Shown: positions 19,214-27,507, counted from the first letter of the stretch. The stretch: DNA of 64,000 bases from Modicisalibacter coralii (GCF_004117855.1 NZ_QWBW01000029.1:1-64000), one strand, 5' to 3'. Numbers and translations: made by a program. Notes: generated by a model not told the origin, from the letters alone.

Positions 19214-20230
19214 TCAGGACTTGCCGACGTTGACGATCTTGTCGTGCAGCTCGGTCAGGCCCATCTCGTCGATGACCTCGTCGAGCGGCTCGGCGACGAT
19301 CTCCTTCATGCGCTCGCGATCCATCGGGTAGAGCGTGGCGCCCTCCTCCTGCAGGGTCTGGAGCGCCTCGGCATCTTGCTCGAGCTGGACGTCGCGGGCG
19401 TAGCTCGCGGCTTCCTGGGCCGCCGCCATCACCGCCCGGCGCTGGTCGTCGTCGAGTCGATCCCAGGTCATCTGCGACAGGGTCAGCAGGCGCACGGTGA
19501 TGTCGTGCTCGGACAGCCCGATGTTCGGCGCGACCTCATGAAAGCCCATGCGCTCGATCCATTCGGCCTCGTTGAGCAGGCCGTCGATGGCGCCCAGTTG
19601 CAGGCCGGTGTAGATCTCCTTCCAGGCCATCACCGTGGGCTCGGTGCCCAGCGCCTTCCAGGCGGCGAGCAGCGGCTTGGTGGGGTTGGTGCGCAGCTTC
19701 ATGCCCTCGAGGTCGTCGAGGCTCTCGAGCGGCCGGGTGCTGACGATCTGGCGCTTGCCGCCGCCGAAGAAGGCCAGCACCTTGACGCCGGTCTCGTCCT
19801 CGATCCGGTCGGCGATCTCGCGACCCACCGGGCCGTCGAGCACCGCCTGCCAGTGCTCGACATCGCGATACATGAAGGGGATCGAGAAGACGTTGGCGGT
19901 ATGCGAGAAGTCGGTGATCAGGCCGGGATTGATGATCGACAGGTCCAGCGCGCCGGCCATCTGCTGTTCGAACATCTCGGTCTCGTGGCCGAGCACCGAG
20001 TTGCCCAGAATGGTCACGCCGATGTCGCCGTCGCTCTTCTCGGCGACGAGCTCCTTGAACTTCTCGGCGCCCAGTTGATAGGCGGTGTTCTCGGTACCGC
20101 CGTGGCCGAAGCGCAGGTCGATGGCCTGGGCGGCGCTCGACAGGCCCAGGGCCAGTGCGAGGGTGGTCCCGGCGAGCAGGCCTCGGGCCAGCCTGGTGGC
20201 GCTTTTTGGATCGATCCATTCGTGAGTCAT
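19214..20230 (-). CDS. dctP: TRAP transporter solute-binding protein (DctP)
   Basis: A 338-residue periplasmic receptor. It has a signal peptide with an unusually long hydrophilic start (MTHEWIDPKSATR) before the hydrophobic core and an AQA-I cleavage site. The mature protein has DctP features: LRFGHGGTENTAYQLGAEKF, the Arg-containing GMKLRTNPTKP (the Arg that binds the ligand carboxylate in this family) and GAIDGLLNEAEW. The ligand is therefore a carboxylate; the neighbourhood suggests a sugar acid. The first codons overlap a palindrome that matches the operator upstream of lacI. Confidence 0.95.
   Translation of the reverse strand: MTHEWIDPKSATRLARGLLAGTTLALALGLSSAAQAIDLRFGHGGTENTAYQLGAEKFKELVAEKSDGDIGVTILGNSVLGHETEMFEQQMAGALDLSIINPGLITDFSHTANVFSIPFMYRDVEHWQAVLDGPVGREIADRIEDETGVKVLAFFGGGKRQIVSTRPLESLDDLEGMKLRTNPTKPLLAAWKALGTEPTVMAWKEIYTGLQLGAIDGLLNEAEWIERMGFHEVAPNIGLSEHDITVRLLTLSQMTWDRLDDDQRRAVMAAAQEAASYARDVQLEQDAEALQTLQEEGATLYPMDRERMKEIVAEPLDEVIDEMGLTELHDKIVNVGKS
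20207..20218. promoter_or_regulatory. Candidate internal LacI operator in the start of dctP
   Basis: TGGATCGATCCA is a perfect 12-bp palindrome 12-23 bases into dctP. Together with the bases to its left it reads TTTTTGGATCGATCCA, the same as the site at 21374-21389 except for one central base. It may be a second operator that allows looping or a roadblock, or chance created by the WIDP codons. Confidence 0.45.
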
Positions 20231-20270
20231 GTCGGGGTACCTCTTGTTGTTGCCTGCAGCCAGCGGCAGA

Positions 20271-21353
20271 TCAGGGGGTTAGCGAGCGGGCGTGATACGG
20301 CGCGGGGTGGCGCGTCTCGGCGCCACAGGATTCGCGCACGCGGAGCTGGGGCGTGAGCACGACTTGCTCCCGCGCCCCGTCGGGGTCGGCGATGCGGCGC
20401 AGGGCCAGCCGGGCGGCCTCCTCGCCGATCGCGAAGGGATGGGTGGCGACGCTGGTCAGTGCCGGGTCGCTGAGTGCGGCTTCCTCGACATCGTCGGTGC
20501 CGATCACCGCACAGTCGACGCCGGGAGCGAGCCCCAGGCGCTTGAGACCCAGCATGGCGCCGAAGGCCATCAGGTCGTTGTGGCAGATCACCGCGCTGGG
20601 CGGCTGGGGCTCGGCCATCAGCGCCTGGATCGCGGCGAAGCCGGCACGCCGTGTGAGCCCGGTGCGCAGACAGCGGGTCCGTGTCAGGCCGTGATCGGCC
20701 ATGGCGGCGAAGTAGCCCTGCCAGCGGGCCCGGGTCGCCGAATGCTCGGCCTCGCCGCCGATGAAGGCGATCCGGGTGTGCCCCATCTCGGCGAGATGGT
20801 CCACCGCCAGGCGCACGCCCTGTTCGAAGTCGGTACCGGCGTAGTCGAACGGCGGCTCGCCGATGTGACGCAGGACCTGCACGCAGGGCATGTTCCAGCG
20901 TTGCAGGGTGTCGATCAGGCCGGGATCGGTGCCCTCGGCCGGGCAGAGCAGCAGGCCGTCGACGCGGTGTTCGCGCATGCGTTCGAGAAAGCGCTGCTGA
21001 CGGGTCGACGAATCCTCGCTGTTGGCCAGGAAGGACACGTAGTTCTCGCGGTTCAGCGCGGCGTCGATACCGGCGACCATGGCGCCAAAAAAAGGATTGG
21101 CGATATCGTAGACCACCAACCCGAGGGTCTGGGTACGGCTGCTGCGCAGTGCCGCCGCGCCCCGGTTGTAGACATAGCCCAGCGTCTTGATCGAGGCGCG
21201 TACCCGTTCGCGGGTGCGTTCGGCGACCAGCGGGCTCTCGCGCAGCACCAGCGAGACCGTCGAACGCGACACGCCGGCATGCGCGGCGATGTCCTGCAGC
21301 GTGACGCTGCCCTGACGGGGCGGTGAGGTCGAGTGGCGGGGCTGCCGGGTCAT
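20271..21353 (-). CDS. LacI-family repressor of the TRAP operon
   Basis: A 360-residue LacI/GalR regulator. The helix-turn-helix is VTLQDIAAHAGVSRSTVSLVLRE, followed by the hinge and a periplasmic-binding-protein-like effector domain (TLGLVVYDIANPFFGAMVAGID...TRIAFIGG...SAVICHNDLMAFGAM). ATG 21353 is used because homologues begin shortly before the helix-turn-helix; an earlier start at 21419 would run across the operator. dctP begins 40 bp after it on the same strand, so it probably controls lacI-dctPQM. Effector unknown, presumably the transported acid or its product. Confidence 0.93.
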   Translation of the reverse strand: MTRQPRHSTSPPRQGSVTLQDIAAHAGVSRSTVSLVLRESPLVAERTRERVRASIKTLGYVYNRGAAALRSSRTQTLGLVVYDIANPFFGAMVAGIDAALNRENYVSFLANSEDSSTRQQRFLERMREHRVDGLLLCPAEGTDPGLIDTLQRWNMPCVQVLRHIGEPPFDYAGTDFEQGVRLAVDHLAEMGHTRIAFIGGEAEHSATRARWQGYFAAMADHGLTRTRCLRTGLTRRAGFAAIQALMAEPQPPSAVICHNDLMAFGAMLGLKRLGLAPGVDCAVIGTDDVEEAALSDPALTSVATHPFAIGEEAARLALRRIADPDGAREQVVLTPQLRVRESCGAETRHPAPYHARSLTP

Positions 21354-21375
21354 GGAGAAATCGGGTCCTGATGTT

Positions 21376-21419
21376 TTTGGATTGATCCAAATCGTAGAAG
21401 AGGCCGGTGCGCTCACCAA
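21376..21419 (-). promoter_or_regulatory. Promoter and operator of lacI-dctPQM
   Basis: On the minus strand a -35 box TTGGTG (21414-21419) and -10 box TACGAT (21391-21396) are separated by exactly 17 bases. Directly downstream, sharing one base with the -10, lies a perfect palindrome with arms TTTGGAT and ATCCAAA around TG (21376-21391). This is the expected size and place for an autoregulatory LacI-family operator. Confidence 0.65.
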
Positions 21420-21515
21420 TTACCCTTTAGTGGCAGAGCCACCCGGGACTCGGGGCGGCGACAACGATCGCGTCAATCGGGGGGCGGGCAAGGCACGGTG
21501 CTCGACACCGCCGGG

Positions 21516-22670
21516 TCATGCGCGGGCGACGCGATTGCGGCCGCGGCGCTTGGCGGCATAGACGGCCTGGTCGGCGTCATGGATCAGGACATCGATATCC
21601 GGTGGTACCTCGCTGCGGGGGTCGTACCCGGCCACGCCGATGCTGATGGTCAGGTCGAGAGCGGGAACGCCGCCGTCCGGAACGAAAAGCGGCGTGGCCG
21701 CCACGCCCTGGCGAATGCGCTCGGCGATGCGTTCGGCCTGTACCGGGGCGGTGTCGGGCAACAGCACCAGAAACTCCTCGCCACCGTAGCGGGCGATCAG
21801 GTCGCCTTCACGGGCCTGGCGGCGCAACTGTTCGGCCAAGTGATCGATGGCGATATCGCCGATGCGATGGCCGTAGGTATCGTTGATCGTCTTGAAATGG
21901 TCGATGTCGATGAACAGCAGGCTCGCCGGGCGCTGCTGGCGGCGCTGATGGGCCAGCAGACGCATGCCTTCGCCGAGGAAGTGACGGCGGTTGGCCAGGT
22001 GGGTCATGCCGTCGGTCAACGCCTGTTGCTCGATCTGGCACCGGTAGCGGTAGAGGTTCCAGTAGAGGTATTCGCAGAACAGGCGCAATGCCACCACCGG
22101 GGGGAAACTGATCAGCATGTAGGCCAGGTAGATCCCATGGTCGAGATCGGCCGATATGCCGAGCAGAGGGGCGATCAACGGGAAGACGGTGATGGCCGTC
22201 AGGACCAGGATCGACAGGCGCAGCGACTGCACGAGCAGCAGGAACGGCACGAAGATGAAGAAGTAGAGAAAGCCGCCGATGCCATAGGCATTGCCGCCAT
22301 CGAGTCGCGCCAGGATAGTGATGAAGCCGGCCTCGACCAGTAGCGGCACCGCGATGGTGGCCAGACGTGCCGGCCAGCCATGGGCGCGATGTCTGATGAT
22401 CAGGGCCCATACCAACACTGCGGCACCCAGCAGCAAGCGCAGGCCGATCACCTGTGGCGCATGGGTGGCGTCGATGGCATGGTCCCAGAGGCTGCTGAAC
22501 AGCACGAACGCCGCCGTGATCACCAGCGCCCGGACGGTGAAGTGGGTGAAGTCCTCGGCCTTGGCGGCGCGATACTCGGACGTATGCTGGGCCTGAAGGA
22601 ACTCGGCCCATCGTCCGGCGTGAGCGCCATACCCCTTTCCCGGCTTGGCGTCGCCTCGTCGTCTGCTCAT
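21516..22670 (-). CDS. Membrane diguanylate cyclase (GGDEF)
   Basis: A 384-residue protein. Residues 45-205 contain about six membrane helices of no named sensor type that I recognise. The GGDEF domain has TDGMTHLANRRHF, IDIDHFKTINDTYGH (254-268) and the intact active loop GGEEF (296-300). An RxxD inhibitory site, REGD (287-290), lies exactly five residues before the loop, so product inhibition is expected, unlike the enzyme at 11430-12491. It ends next to the lacI promoter region. Start ATG 22670 has AGGG upstream. Confidence 0.92.
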   Translation of the reverse strand: MSRRRGDAKPGKGYGAHAGRWAEFLQAQHTSEYRAAKAEDFTHFTVRALVITAAFVLFSSLWDHAIDATHAPQVIGLRLLLGAAVLVWALIIRHRAHGWPARLATIAVPLLVEAGFITILARLDGGNAYGIGGFLYFFIFVPFLLLVQSLRLSILVLTAITVFPLIAPLLGISADLDHGIYLAYMLISFPPVVALRLFCEYLYWNLYRYRCQIEQQALTDGMTHLANRRHFLGEGMRLLAHQRRQQRPASLLFIDIDHFKTINDTYGHRIGDIAIDHLAEQLRRQAREGDLIARYGGEEFLVLLPDTAPVQAERIAERIRQGVAATPLFVPDGGVPALDLTISIGVAGYDPRSEVPPDIDVLIHDADQAVYAAKRRGRNRVARA

Positions 22671-22748
22671 GGCAGGCCCTGCGTATGGGTGCGTGAAAGC
22701 GTTGACCGCTTTTCTTGGTCTTATCGTGCTGCTGGCTTCCAACATACG

Positions 22749-22786
22749 AAAAACCCGCCGGGCGCGATAGCGTTCGACGGGTTTTT
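22749..22786. terminator. Intrinsic terminator after kguD-like gene
   Basis: AAAAACCCG (22749-22757) pairs with CGGGTTTTT (22778-22786), with partial pairing inside. T-runs are present on both strands. It lies 57 bp beyond the end of the minus-strand dehydrogenase gene, so it most likely ends the ptxS-kguK-kguD-like unit. Confidence 0.75.
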
Positions 22787-22842
22787 TTGCGGGCCTGTCG
22801 GCTGGAACGCAGCGAAATGCCCGGCGGCCCTCGGACGGACGT

Positions 22843-23829
22843 TCACCCCTGACGGCTGGTCCAGGCTTCGTCGTTGACCAGGCTGATCGGACGTTCGCCG
22901 GACAGTGCCCGGAGGATGTTGTCGACCGCGCGCTGCGCCATGGCGTCGCGGGTTTCCACGGTCGCCGAGCCGATGTGCGGCAGTGCGACCACGTTGGCCA
23001 TGCGCGGCAGCGGCGAGTCGGCCGGCAGCGGTTCCTTCGCGAAGACGTCCAGCCCCGCGGCGCGGATCTCGCCGGTCTCGAGGGCGTCGATCAGGGCCGG
23101 CTCGTCGACCACCTGGCCGCGGGCGATGTTGACGAAGATCGCGCTCGACTTCATGCGGGCGAACTGCTCGGCGCCGAACAGGTGAGTGGTCTCGGCGGTC
23201 AGCGGGACGGTGACGCAGACGAAATCGGCCTCGGCGAGCAGTTCGTCGAACTCGCGGCGCTGCGCCCCCAGTTCGCGCTCCAGGTCCGGCTTGGGCGAGG
23301 CATTGGAATACAGCACCTTCATGCCGAAACCCAGCGCGCCGCGGCGGGCCACCGCGGCGCCGATGCGCCCGAAGCCGACCATGCCCAGCGTCTTGCCGTG
23401 GACGTCGCTGCCGAACTGCGCCGGGCCGACGCTCTCCGTCCAGTCGCCGCGCTTGACGAAATCGGCCAGTTCCACGACGCGTCGGGCGCTGGCCATGATC
23501 AGCGAAAAGCCGGTGTCGGCGGTGGTCTCGGTGAGCACGTCGGGCGTGTTGCAGAGCAGGATGTCGCGGCGGGTCAGCTCGTCGACCGGGTAGTTGTCGA
23601 CGCCCACCGAGATGCTGGCGATGGCTTCCAGGTTCGGTGCGTCGTCGAGCAGCTCGGGGGTGATGCGCAGGCTGGCGCCGATCAGGCCGTGGGCCTCGCG
23701 CAGGGCTTCGCGGAAGGCCGGGTCGTCGGCCGAGTCGAGCTCGGGGAAGTAGTCGACGTGGAAATGCTCGCTGAGCTGTTCCAGGTGATGCTGCCCGAGG
23801 CGGCGAAAGGCGGTGATGCGTTTTTGCAT
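22843..23829 (-). CDS. kguD: 2-hydroxyacid dehydrogenase, 2-ketogluconate (6-phosphate) reductase type
   Basis: A 328-residue D-isomer-specific 2-hydroxyacid dehydrogenase. Features are the Rossmann motif GMVGFGRIGAAVARR, the substrate Arg in VNIARGQVVDEPAL, the Glu in GLDVFAKEPLP and the catalytic His in ALPHIGSATVETR. The pattern fits the GhrB/TkrA/KguD group, which reduces 2-keto-acids such as 2-ketogluconate or its 6-phosphate with NAD(P)H. The position after a KguK-like kinase and PtxS-like repressor supports KguD; plain glyoxylate/hydroxypyruvate reductase is the alternative. GGAG precedes the ATG. It is followed by a terminator. Confidence 0.8.
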   Translation of the reverse strand: MQKRITAFRRLGQHHLEQLSEHFHVDYFPELDSADDPAFREALREAHGLIGASLRITPELLDDAPNLEAIASISVGVDNYPVDELTRRDILLCNTPDVLTETTADTGFSLIMASARRVVELADFVKRGDWTESVGPAQFGSDVHGKTLGMVGFGRIGAAVARRGALGFGMKVLYSNASPKPDLERELGAQRREFDELLAEADFVCVTVPLTAETTHLFGAEQFARMKSSAIFVNIARGQVVDEPALIDALETGEIRAAGLDVFAKEPLPADSPLPRMANVVALPHIGSATVETRDAMAQRAVDNILRALSGERPISLVNDEAWTSRQG

Positions 23830-23862
23830 GCTCGCTCCGTTGGCGTTGGGGGTGAAGGGGGA

Positions 23863-24831
23863 TCAGCTCGACGGTGGCAGGTCGGCCTCGAGCGTGGCGA
23901 GTCGCGTGCGATGGGGCAGCCCCTCCATGTCGCCGCGCACCTGGACCGCCTGGGCGCCGATCAGGTTGCCGCGACGCACCGCGGCGCGCGGCGAGAGGCC
24001 GTCGAGCAGGGCGCTGACCACGCCCACCGCGAAGCCGTCGCCGGCGCCCACGGTGTCGACGACCTCGGCGACCGGAAAGCCTGCCACCGTGAAGGCCTCG
24101 TCGTGGCTGCGGTAATAGCCGCCCTCGGGCCCCAGCTTGATGATCACCGCCCTGGCGCCGCGGTCGAGGTAGAAACCGGCGATGTCGTGGGCGCTCTCGA
24201 GGCCGGTCAGCCGGCGCCCCTCGGCGAGGCCGGGCAGGACCCAGTCGGCGCGGCCCGCCAGATCGTTGAGCGTGGCGCACATCTCGGCGTCGCTCTTCCA
24301 CAGGCTGGGCCGCAGGTTGGGGTCGAACGAGATGTCGGCGCCGGCCGCGCGGGCCTGATCGAGCATGTGAAAGGAGAGTTCACGCGCCGTGGCGGACAGC
24401 GCCGGCGGGATGCCGGTGGCGTGCAGGTGGCGAGCGGCGGCAAAGTCCACCCCATGGGCGTCCGCGGGCGAGAGGAAGCTGGCGGCGCTGCCGCGGCGCA
24501 CGTACTCGACGTGGGGGTCGGAGCCGTCCTCGACACGGGCCTTGAAGACCAGCCCGGTGGCGTGGTCGGGGTCGCGCGTCAGGTGGCGGCAATCCAGCCC
24601 TTCGGCTTCCAGGGTCCGGCGGATATAGGTACCGAAGTTGTCATCGCCGACCCGGCTCAACCAGCCGACGTGAAAGCCCAGCCGCGCGAGGCCGATGGCG
24701 ACATTGGTATCGGCGCCGGCGATGCCGCGCTGGAAGCGGTCGGCATCGGCCAGTTCGCCCGGCGTCTCGGCGACGAACAGCGTCATCGCCTCGCCGAAGG
24801 TGAGAATCTCGGGAACGGTCGAACGAGTCAT
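23863..24831 (-). CDS. kguK: PfkB-family sugar-acid kinase, 2-ketogluconokinase type
   Basis: A 322-residue ribokinase/PfkB enzyme. The N-terminal part ILTFGEAMTLFVAETPGELADADRF and then GIAGADTNVAIGLARLGF are strongly of the KdgK/KguK type. The C-terminal PfkB signature with the catalytic Asp is DTVGAGDGFAVGV. It transfers phosphate from ATP to a keto-sugar acid. Similarity to Pseudomonas KguK as I remember it, and the gene context, favour 2-ketogluconate; 2-keto-3-deoxygluconate is the alternative. AGGAG precedes the ATG, which overlaps the stop of the repressor gene (ATGA). Confidence 0.82.
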   Translation of the reverse strand: MTRSTVPEILTFGEAMTLFVAETPGELADADRFQRGIAGADTNVAIGLARLGFHVGWLSRVGDDNFGTYIRRTLEAEGLDCRHLTRDPDHATGLVFKARVEDGSDPHVEYVRRGSAASFLSPADAHGVDFAAARHLHATGIPPALSATARELSFHMLDQARAAGADISFDPNLRPSLWKSDAEMCATLNDLAGRADWVLPGLAEGRRLTGLESAHDIAGFYLDRGARAVIIKLGPEGGYYRSHDEAFTVAGFPVAEVVDTVGAGDGFAVGVVSALLDGLSPRAAVRRGNLIGAQAVQVRGDMEGLPHRTRLATLEADLPPSS

Positions 24832-25913
24832 GCAAGGTCTCCTGGGTCGGGGCGCGTCGGTTCATGGCGGTTATTGGGTGGCAAGACACCACCCTGGCGC
24901 TGCGTGGAGCCGCGCTGGATCAGCCGGCCCATGTAGTCGGTGCGCCGCGGCGGCGTGGTGGCGGTATCGGCATCGAGTCGCCGCATCAGGCTGGCCACCG
25001 CGGCCCGGCCGATGGCCTCGGTGGGCTGGGCCAGGGTGGTGATGCCGGGGCCGGCCAGCGCACACCAGTCCAGCTCGTCGATGCCCAGCAGGCCGACCTC
25101 GCCGAGGGTGACGTCCAGTTCGCGCAGGGCGTGGGCCACCGCCAGGGTGACGTTGCCGTTGGCGCAGAGCAGGGCGTTGGCGTCGTCCGGCGCCTCGGCG
25201 AGCCAGTCGGCCAGTACTCGTGCCAGGCTCGGGTCCTGGGGCGGCATGGCGAGCTCGATGACGTCGCCGGTGAAGCCGCCGGCGGCGAGGCGTTGCCGGA
25301 AGCGCTCTCGGCGACGCTGGCGCGAGCTCGCCGCCTCGGGCGGTTCGCCGAGATAGAGCAGTCGCGTGTAGCCCTGGGCGAGCAAATGGTCGAGTGCGGT
25401 ATCCACGGCACGGCCGTTGTCGAGCCCCACCACGTCGGCCTCGAAATCGGCCAGCGTCCGGTCGAGCAGCACCACCGGGGTGCCCTGGCCGGCGAGCGTG
25501 CGCAGCTCGGCGCTGGGGCGGCCGGCGGCGTTGACCACCAGCCCCTCGACGCGATAGGCGGCCAGCAGCGCCAGATGCTCGCGCTCCTGGGCGGGATCGT
25601 TGTCGGTGTTGCAGACCAGCAGCGAGAAGCCCTGCTCGCGGCAGGCCTGCTCGACGCCGTGCAGGACATCGACGGTGAACGGGTTGCGGATGTCGGCGAC
25701 GACCATGCCCAGCAGACGCGAGCGTCCGCCCTTGAGCCCTCGCGCCATCTGGTTGGGGCGATATCCCAGGCGGGTGATCGAGGCGGCAATGCGGCGTTGC
25801 AGTGTCGCCGACAGGCGATGGCGTTCGCCGCCCAGGTAGCGCGACACGCTGGTCTTGGAGACGCCGGCGTCGCGGGCGACCTCGAGGATGGTGGAACGGC
25901 TGGTGGCTGGCAT
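24828..25913 (-). CDS. ptxS: LacI-family repressor, PtxS-like
   Basis: A 361-residue LacI/GalR regulator. The DNA-binding part is STILEVARDAGVSKTSVSRYLGGE, followed by the hinge RPNQMARGLKGGRS and an effector domain starting LLGMVVADIRNPFTVDVLHGVEQA. In pseudomonads PtxS represses 2-ketogluconate genes and responds to 2-ketogluconate; gene order here (repressor, kinase, reductase) matches that logic. The assignment to PtxS rests on context, so the specific name is less certain than the family. The palindrome upstream at 25972-25987 is its likely autoregulatory site. Confidence 0.82.
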   Translation of the reverse strand: MPATSRSTILEVARDAGVSKTSVSRYLGGERHRLSATLQRRIAASITRLGYRPNQMARGLKGGRSRLLGMVVADIRNPFTVDVLHGVEQACREQGFSLLVCNTDNDPAQEREHLALLAAYRVEGLVVNAAGRPSAELRTLAGQGTPVVLLDRTLADFEADVVGLDNGRAVDTALDHLLAQGYTRLLYLGEPPEAASSRQRRRERFRQRLAAGGFTGDVIELAMPPQDPSLARVLADWLAEAPDDANALLCANGNVTLAVAHALRELDVTLGEVGLLGIDELDWCALAGPGITTLAQPTEAIGRAAVASLMRRLDADTATTPPRRTDYMGRLIQRGSTQRQGGVLPPNNRHEPTRPDPGDLA

Positions 25914-25971
25914 GAGGCATCGCCTGGTCGGTGCATGGCCCGTCACGGGCAGTCGCTGGGCTCATCGCTGG

Positions 25972-26014
25972 ATGGAACCGTTCCCATCGTAGGCAAGGAC
26001 TGCAGGACGAGCAA
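25972..26014 (-). promoter_or_regulatory. Promoter and operator of the ptxS-kguK-kguD unit
   Basis: On the minus strand -35 TTGCTC (26009-26014) and -10 TACGAT (25986-25991) are 17 bases apart. The near-palindrome ATGGAACCGTTCCCAT (25972-25987) overlaps the -10 box. Its GGAAC/GTTCC arms resemble LacI-family sites, including the published PtxS site as I remember it. Binding would block polymerase. The -35 box lies inside the first unit of the adjoining 76-bp repeat. Confidence 0.6.
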
Positions 26015-26374
26015 TGCGTCGTAGGTGGAAGGCGGTGGTTTTTCTGGCGGGACCGATCGGGTGATTCAGGAAGGAGTGCAGAACGAGCAATGCGTCGTAG
26101 GTGGAAGGCGGTGGTTTTTCTGGCGGGACCGATCGGGTGATTCAGCAAGGAGTGCAGGACGAGCAATGCGTCGTAGGTGGAAGGCGGTGGTTTTTCTGGC
26201 GGGACCGACCGGGTGATTCAGCAAGGAGTGCAGAACGAGCAATGCGTCGTAGGTGGAAGGCGGTGGTTTTTCTGGCGGGACCGATCGGGTGATTCAGGAA
26301 GGAGTGCAGAACGAGCAATGCGTCGTAGGTGGAAGGCGGTGGTTTTTCTGGCGGGATCGATCGGGTGATTCAGG
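25995..26374. repeat. Five-copy 76-bp tandem repeat
   Basis: Five head-to-tail copies of a 76-bp unit run at 25995-26070, 26071-26146, 26147-26222, 26223-26298 and 26299-26374. Units differ by only a few bases: GAACG versus GGACG, GATCGG versus GACCGG, GGACC versus GGATC. Each has an ATG (26014, 26090, 26166, 26242, 26318) opening the same 16-codon frame MRRRWKAVVFLAGPIG or a one-residue variant. The array fills most of the 514-bp gap between the aldo/keto reductase gene and the repressor gene. The remaining 26375-26427 shows no clear feature. The unit is not CRISPR-like because there are no unique spacers. Confidence 0.97.
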
Positions 26375-26427
26375 TAGGCATGGCAGAAGGACAGCCGGCG
26401 CAGCCGATGCTGCGCCGGTCAGGCCGA

Positions 26428-27483
26428 TCAGTCGTCGAAGTGGTTGTCGTGGAGCACCCGGTCGGCGGGACCGAAGCGGTTGGCCGCGGTGTTGTGCTGG
26501 TGCCAGTAAGGGTAGAGCAGCGCCGGGCGGCTGACCCGCTCGATGGCGGCGATCTCGTCGGGCTTGAGGCTGAGCTCGGCGCCGGCGAGGTTGTCCTTGA
26601 GCTGGTCCTCCTTGCGGGCACCGATCACCGCGGTGGTCACCCCGGGGCGGGTCAATGTCCAGGCCAGCGCCACCTGGGCGGCGGAGACGCCATGGCCGTC
26701 GCCGATCTCGACCAGGGTCTCGATCAGGTCGAAGAGGCGTTCCTCGTCGTGGATCGGTGGCTCGGTCCAGCCCTGGCTGAAGCGGGTGCCGTCCGGATTC
26801 TGCTGGCCGCGCCGGTACTTGCCGGAGAGCAGGCCGCCGGCCAGCGGGCTCCAGACCATGGTGCCCAGCCCCTGGTCGGCGGCGGCGGGCATCAGCTCGA
26901 ACTCGGCATCGCGGGCCTGGGCGGTGTAGTGGATCTGCTGGCAGACCGGCTTGACGAGGTTGTGGCGTTCGCAGATCTTGAGCGCCTTCATGACGTGCCA
27001 GGCCGACCAGTTGGAGACGCCGTAGTAGCGGATCTTGCCGTCGCGGACCAACTGGTCCATGGTCGACAGCGTTTCCTCCAGCGGCGTCAGGCCGTCCCAC
27101 TGGTGCATCAGGTAGAGATCGAGCCGATCGGTCTGCAGCCGCTTCAGGCTGGCCTCGCACTCGCGCAGGATGTGATAGCGCGACAGGCCGTCGTCGTTGG
27201 GGCCGTCGCCCATCGGGAAGCGCACCTTGCTGGCGATCAGCAGGGCGTCGCGCTTGTCCTTGATCGCCTCGCCGAGAATCTCCTCCGAACGCCCCTCGGA
27301 GTACATGTTGGCGGTGTCGAAGAAGTTGACGCCGCGCTCGATGGCCATGTCGATCTGGCGGCGGGCGTCGCCGAGACCGGTATCGCCGACGCTGGCCATC
27401 TTGCCGACGCCGCCGAAGGTCATGGTGCCCAGCGTCAGCGGTGAAACGCGCAGGCCGGATTGGCCGAGGTTGCGGTATTCCAT
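26428..27483 (-). CDS. Aldo/keto reductase (Kv-beta/YghZ-like)
   Basis: A 351-residue aldo/keto reductase beginning MEYRNLGQSGLRVSPLTLGTM, a start typical of the potassium-channel-beta/YghZ group. The tetrad is visible as Asp and Tyr in FFDTANMYSEG, Lys in IASKV and His in YLMHQWD. VWSPLAGGLLSGKYRRG and the late segment TTAVIGARKEDQL are also typical. AGGAG precedes the ATG. It follows the aldehyde dehydrogenase gene on the same strand by 61 bp, with a strong hairpin between them, so the two are probably co-transcribed with differential expression. Confidence 0.9.
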   Translation of the reverse strand: MEYRNLGQSGLRVSPLTLGTMTFGGVGKMASVGDTGLGDARRQIDMAIERGVNFFDTANMYSEGRSEEILGEAIKDKRDALLIASKVRFPMGDGPNDDGLSRYHILRECEASLKRLQTDRLDLYLMHQWDGLTPLEETLSTMDQLVRDGKIRYYGVSNWSAWHVMKALKICERHNLVKPVCQQIHYTAQARDAEFELMPAAADQGLGTMVWSPLAGGLLSGKYRRGQQNPDGTRFSQGWTEPPIHDEERLFDLIETLVEIGDGHGVSAAQVALAWTLTRPGVTTAVIGARKEDQLKDNLAGAELSLKPDEIAAIERVSRPALLYPYWHQHNTAANRFGPADRVLHDNHFDD

Positions 27484-27507
27484 GGTGACTCCTGGTAGCT
27501 GACGAAG

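Noticed and set aside
26014-26369. Five 16-codon peptides in the 76-bp repeats
   Set aside because: They are identical by duplication, AAGGAG is about 13 bases from the ATG, and the frame is broken between units. Not annotated as genes without expression data.
25995-26374. CRISPR array
   Set aside because: The whole 76-bp unit is repeated without unique spacers, and no cas genes are near.
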